From: Deltaproteobacteria bacterium
GTDB taxonomy: Bacteria; Desulfobacterota_B; Binatia; UBA9968
NCBI GenBank assembly: GCA_030620935.1
Contig: JAUXIP010000186.1
Location: 1-5,163, forward strand
Direction of reading: 5' to 3'
DNA: 5,163 nucleotides
Within the stretch, counting starts at the first letter, position 1. Each line of letters starts with the position of its first letter. The position numbers and the translations under genes were made by a program. Positions 4,989 through 5,163 of the stretch are shown here, in pieces. The notes under the pieces were generated by a model, which was not told where the DNA came from, searched no databases, and worked only from the letters and a program-made list of their open reading frames with translations.

Positions 4989-5163
4989 TCAACTTTCGGT
5001 GACTTTTCGAATGGACTCGTAAGTCACATCGACGATCGTTTTCAGTTCTTATTGTGTTTTTGTGAGGGGCGGCATCAGAATGATCACGTCCCCCAAAGGC
5101 CGGATCATCACAACTCTCTTGCGCGCTTCCAAAATTATCTTATGTCCTATTCTTTCGGTGGAC
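4989..5163 (-). pseudogene. bioA: Adenosylmethionine-8-amino-7-oxononanoate aminotransferase (BioA), C-terminal end, with in-frame TAA
   Basis: Only the last 57 codons lie in the window; the gene continues beyond the right edge. BioA is the PLP-dependent aminotransferase that makes 7,8-diaminopelargonic acid, the BioD substrate. The frame shows the typical C-terminus: ERIGHKIILEAR, then MIRPLGDVIILMPPL, a TAA at 5049-5051, and ELKTIVDVTYESIRKVTES ending in TGA at 4989-4991. In relatives the stop position usually holds Glu (…EEL…), so GAA to TAA is one substitution. The codons just before it (TKTQ) and the V in KRVVMI also look less conserved than usual. Termination at the TAA would remove about 19 residues forming the final helix. 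The protein may be dead, weakly active or fully active by readthrough, and an error in the sequence is possible. Family call is secure from the RPLG and MPPL motifs and the adjacent bioD. Confidence 0.85.
5049..5051 (-). other. Premature in-frame TAA in the bioA 3' end
   Basis: Plus-strand TTA reads as TAA in the bioA frame, between MPPLTKTQ and ELKTIVDVTYESIRKV. The continued similarity after the stop shows that the frame is unbroken and only one codon is affected. Confidence 0.8.

Noticed and set aside
233..5051. Reassigned TAA codon as an explanation for both internal stops
   Set aside because: The two sites would need different residues (aromatic and Glu), and nuoA, nuoB, larC, bioD and the AsnC-like gene all appear to use TAA as the normal stop.

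Overview
This is a bacterial chromosomal segment of moderate G+C with core metabolic genes in two opposed orientations. It carries complex I genes (nuoA, nuoB), an FrsA-like alpha/beta hydrolase, the nickel-pincer-cofactor gene larC, a stand-alone Lrp/AsnC ligand-binding protein, and biotin genes (bioD and the 3' end of bioA). The gene set suggests a free-living respiring bacterium that makes biotin. Degenerate heptamer repeats between genes and a one-domain AsnC protein recall poorly cultured environmental phyla of the NC10/Nitrospirota type, but that is only an impression and the phylum cannot be fixed from 5 kb.

Layout. 1-990, minus strand: the start of a nuo operon, with a good sigma70-like promoter (959-988), nuoA (start best placed at 927) and nuoB, which has an in-frame TAA at codon 96. 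1014-3584, plus strand: a divergent candidate promoter, a 403-residue alpha/beta hydrolase with a strong RBS, a short gap holding a CGTGNT hexamer repeat, and intact larC, followed by a strong GNRA-loop hairpin. 3646-4036, minus strand: a small AsnC/RAM-domain gene with a perfect RBS, a possible 21-codon upstream ORF and a candidate promoter. 4044-4145, plus strand: a decayed fragment matching the 3' end of larC, recognisable from nucleotide identity with the intact copy about 660 bp upstream. 4146-5163, minus strand: bioD and the C-terminal end of bioA, which also has a premature in-frame TAA. Between them are three adjacent 7-bp-period repeat tracts, which run into the 5' end of bioD.

How the genes relate. 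nuoA and nuoB encode the membrane and N2-cluster subunits of respiratory complex I. bioA and bioD carry out consecutive steps of biotin synthesis (KAPA to DAPA to dethiobiotin). LarC inserts nickel into the pincer cofactor of lactate-racemase-type enzymes; its partners LarB, LarE and LarA are not in the window.

No clearly new defence or mobile system is visible. The most unusual signals are signs of gene decay within 5 kb (two nonsense codons in otherwise conserved genes plus a larC remnant) and the heptamer repeat mosaic.
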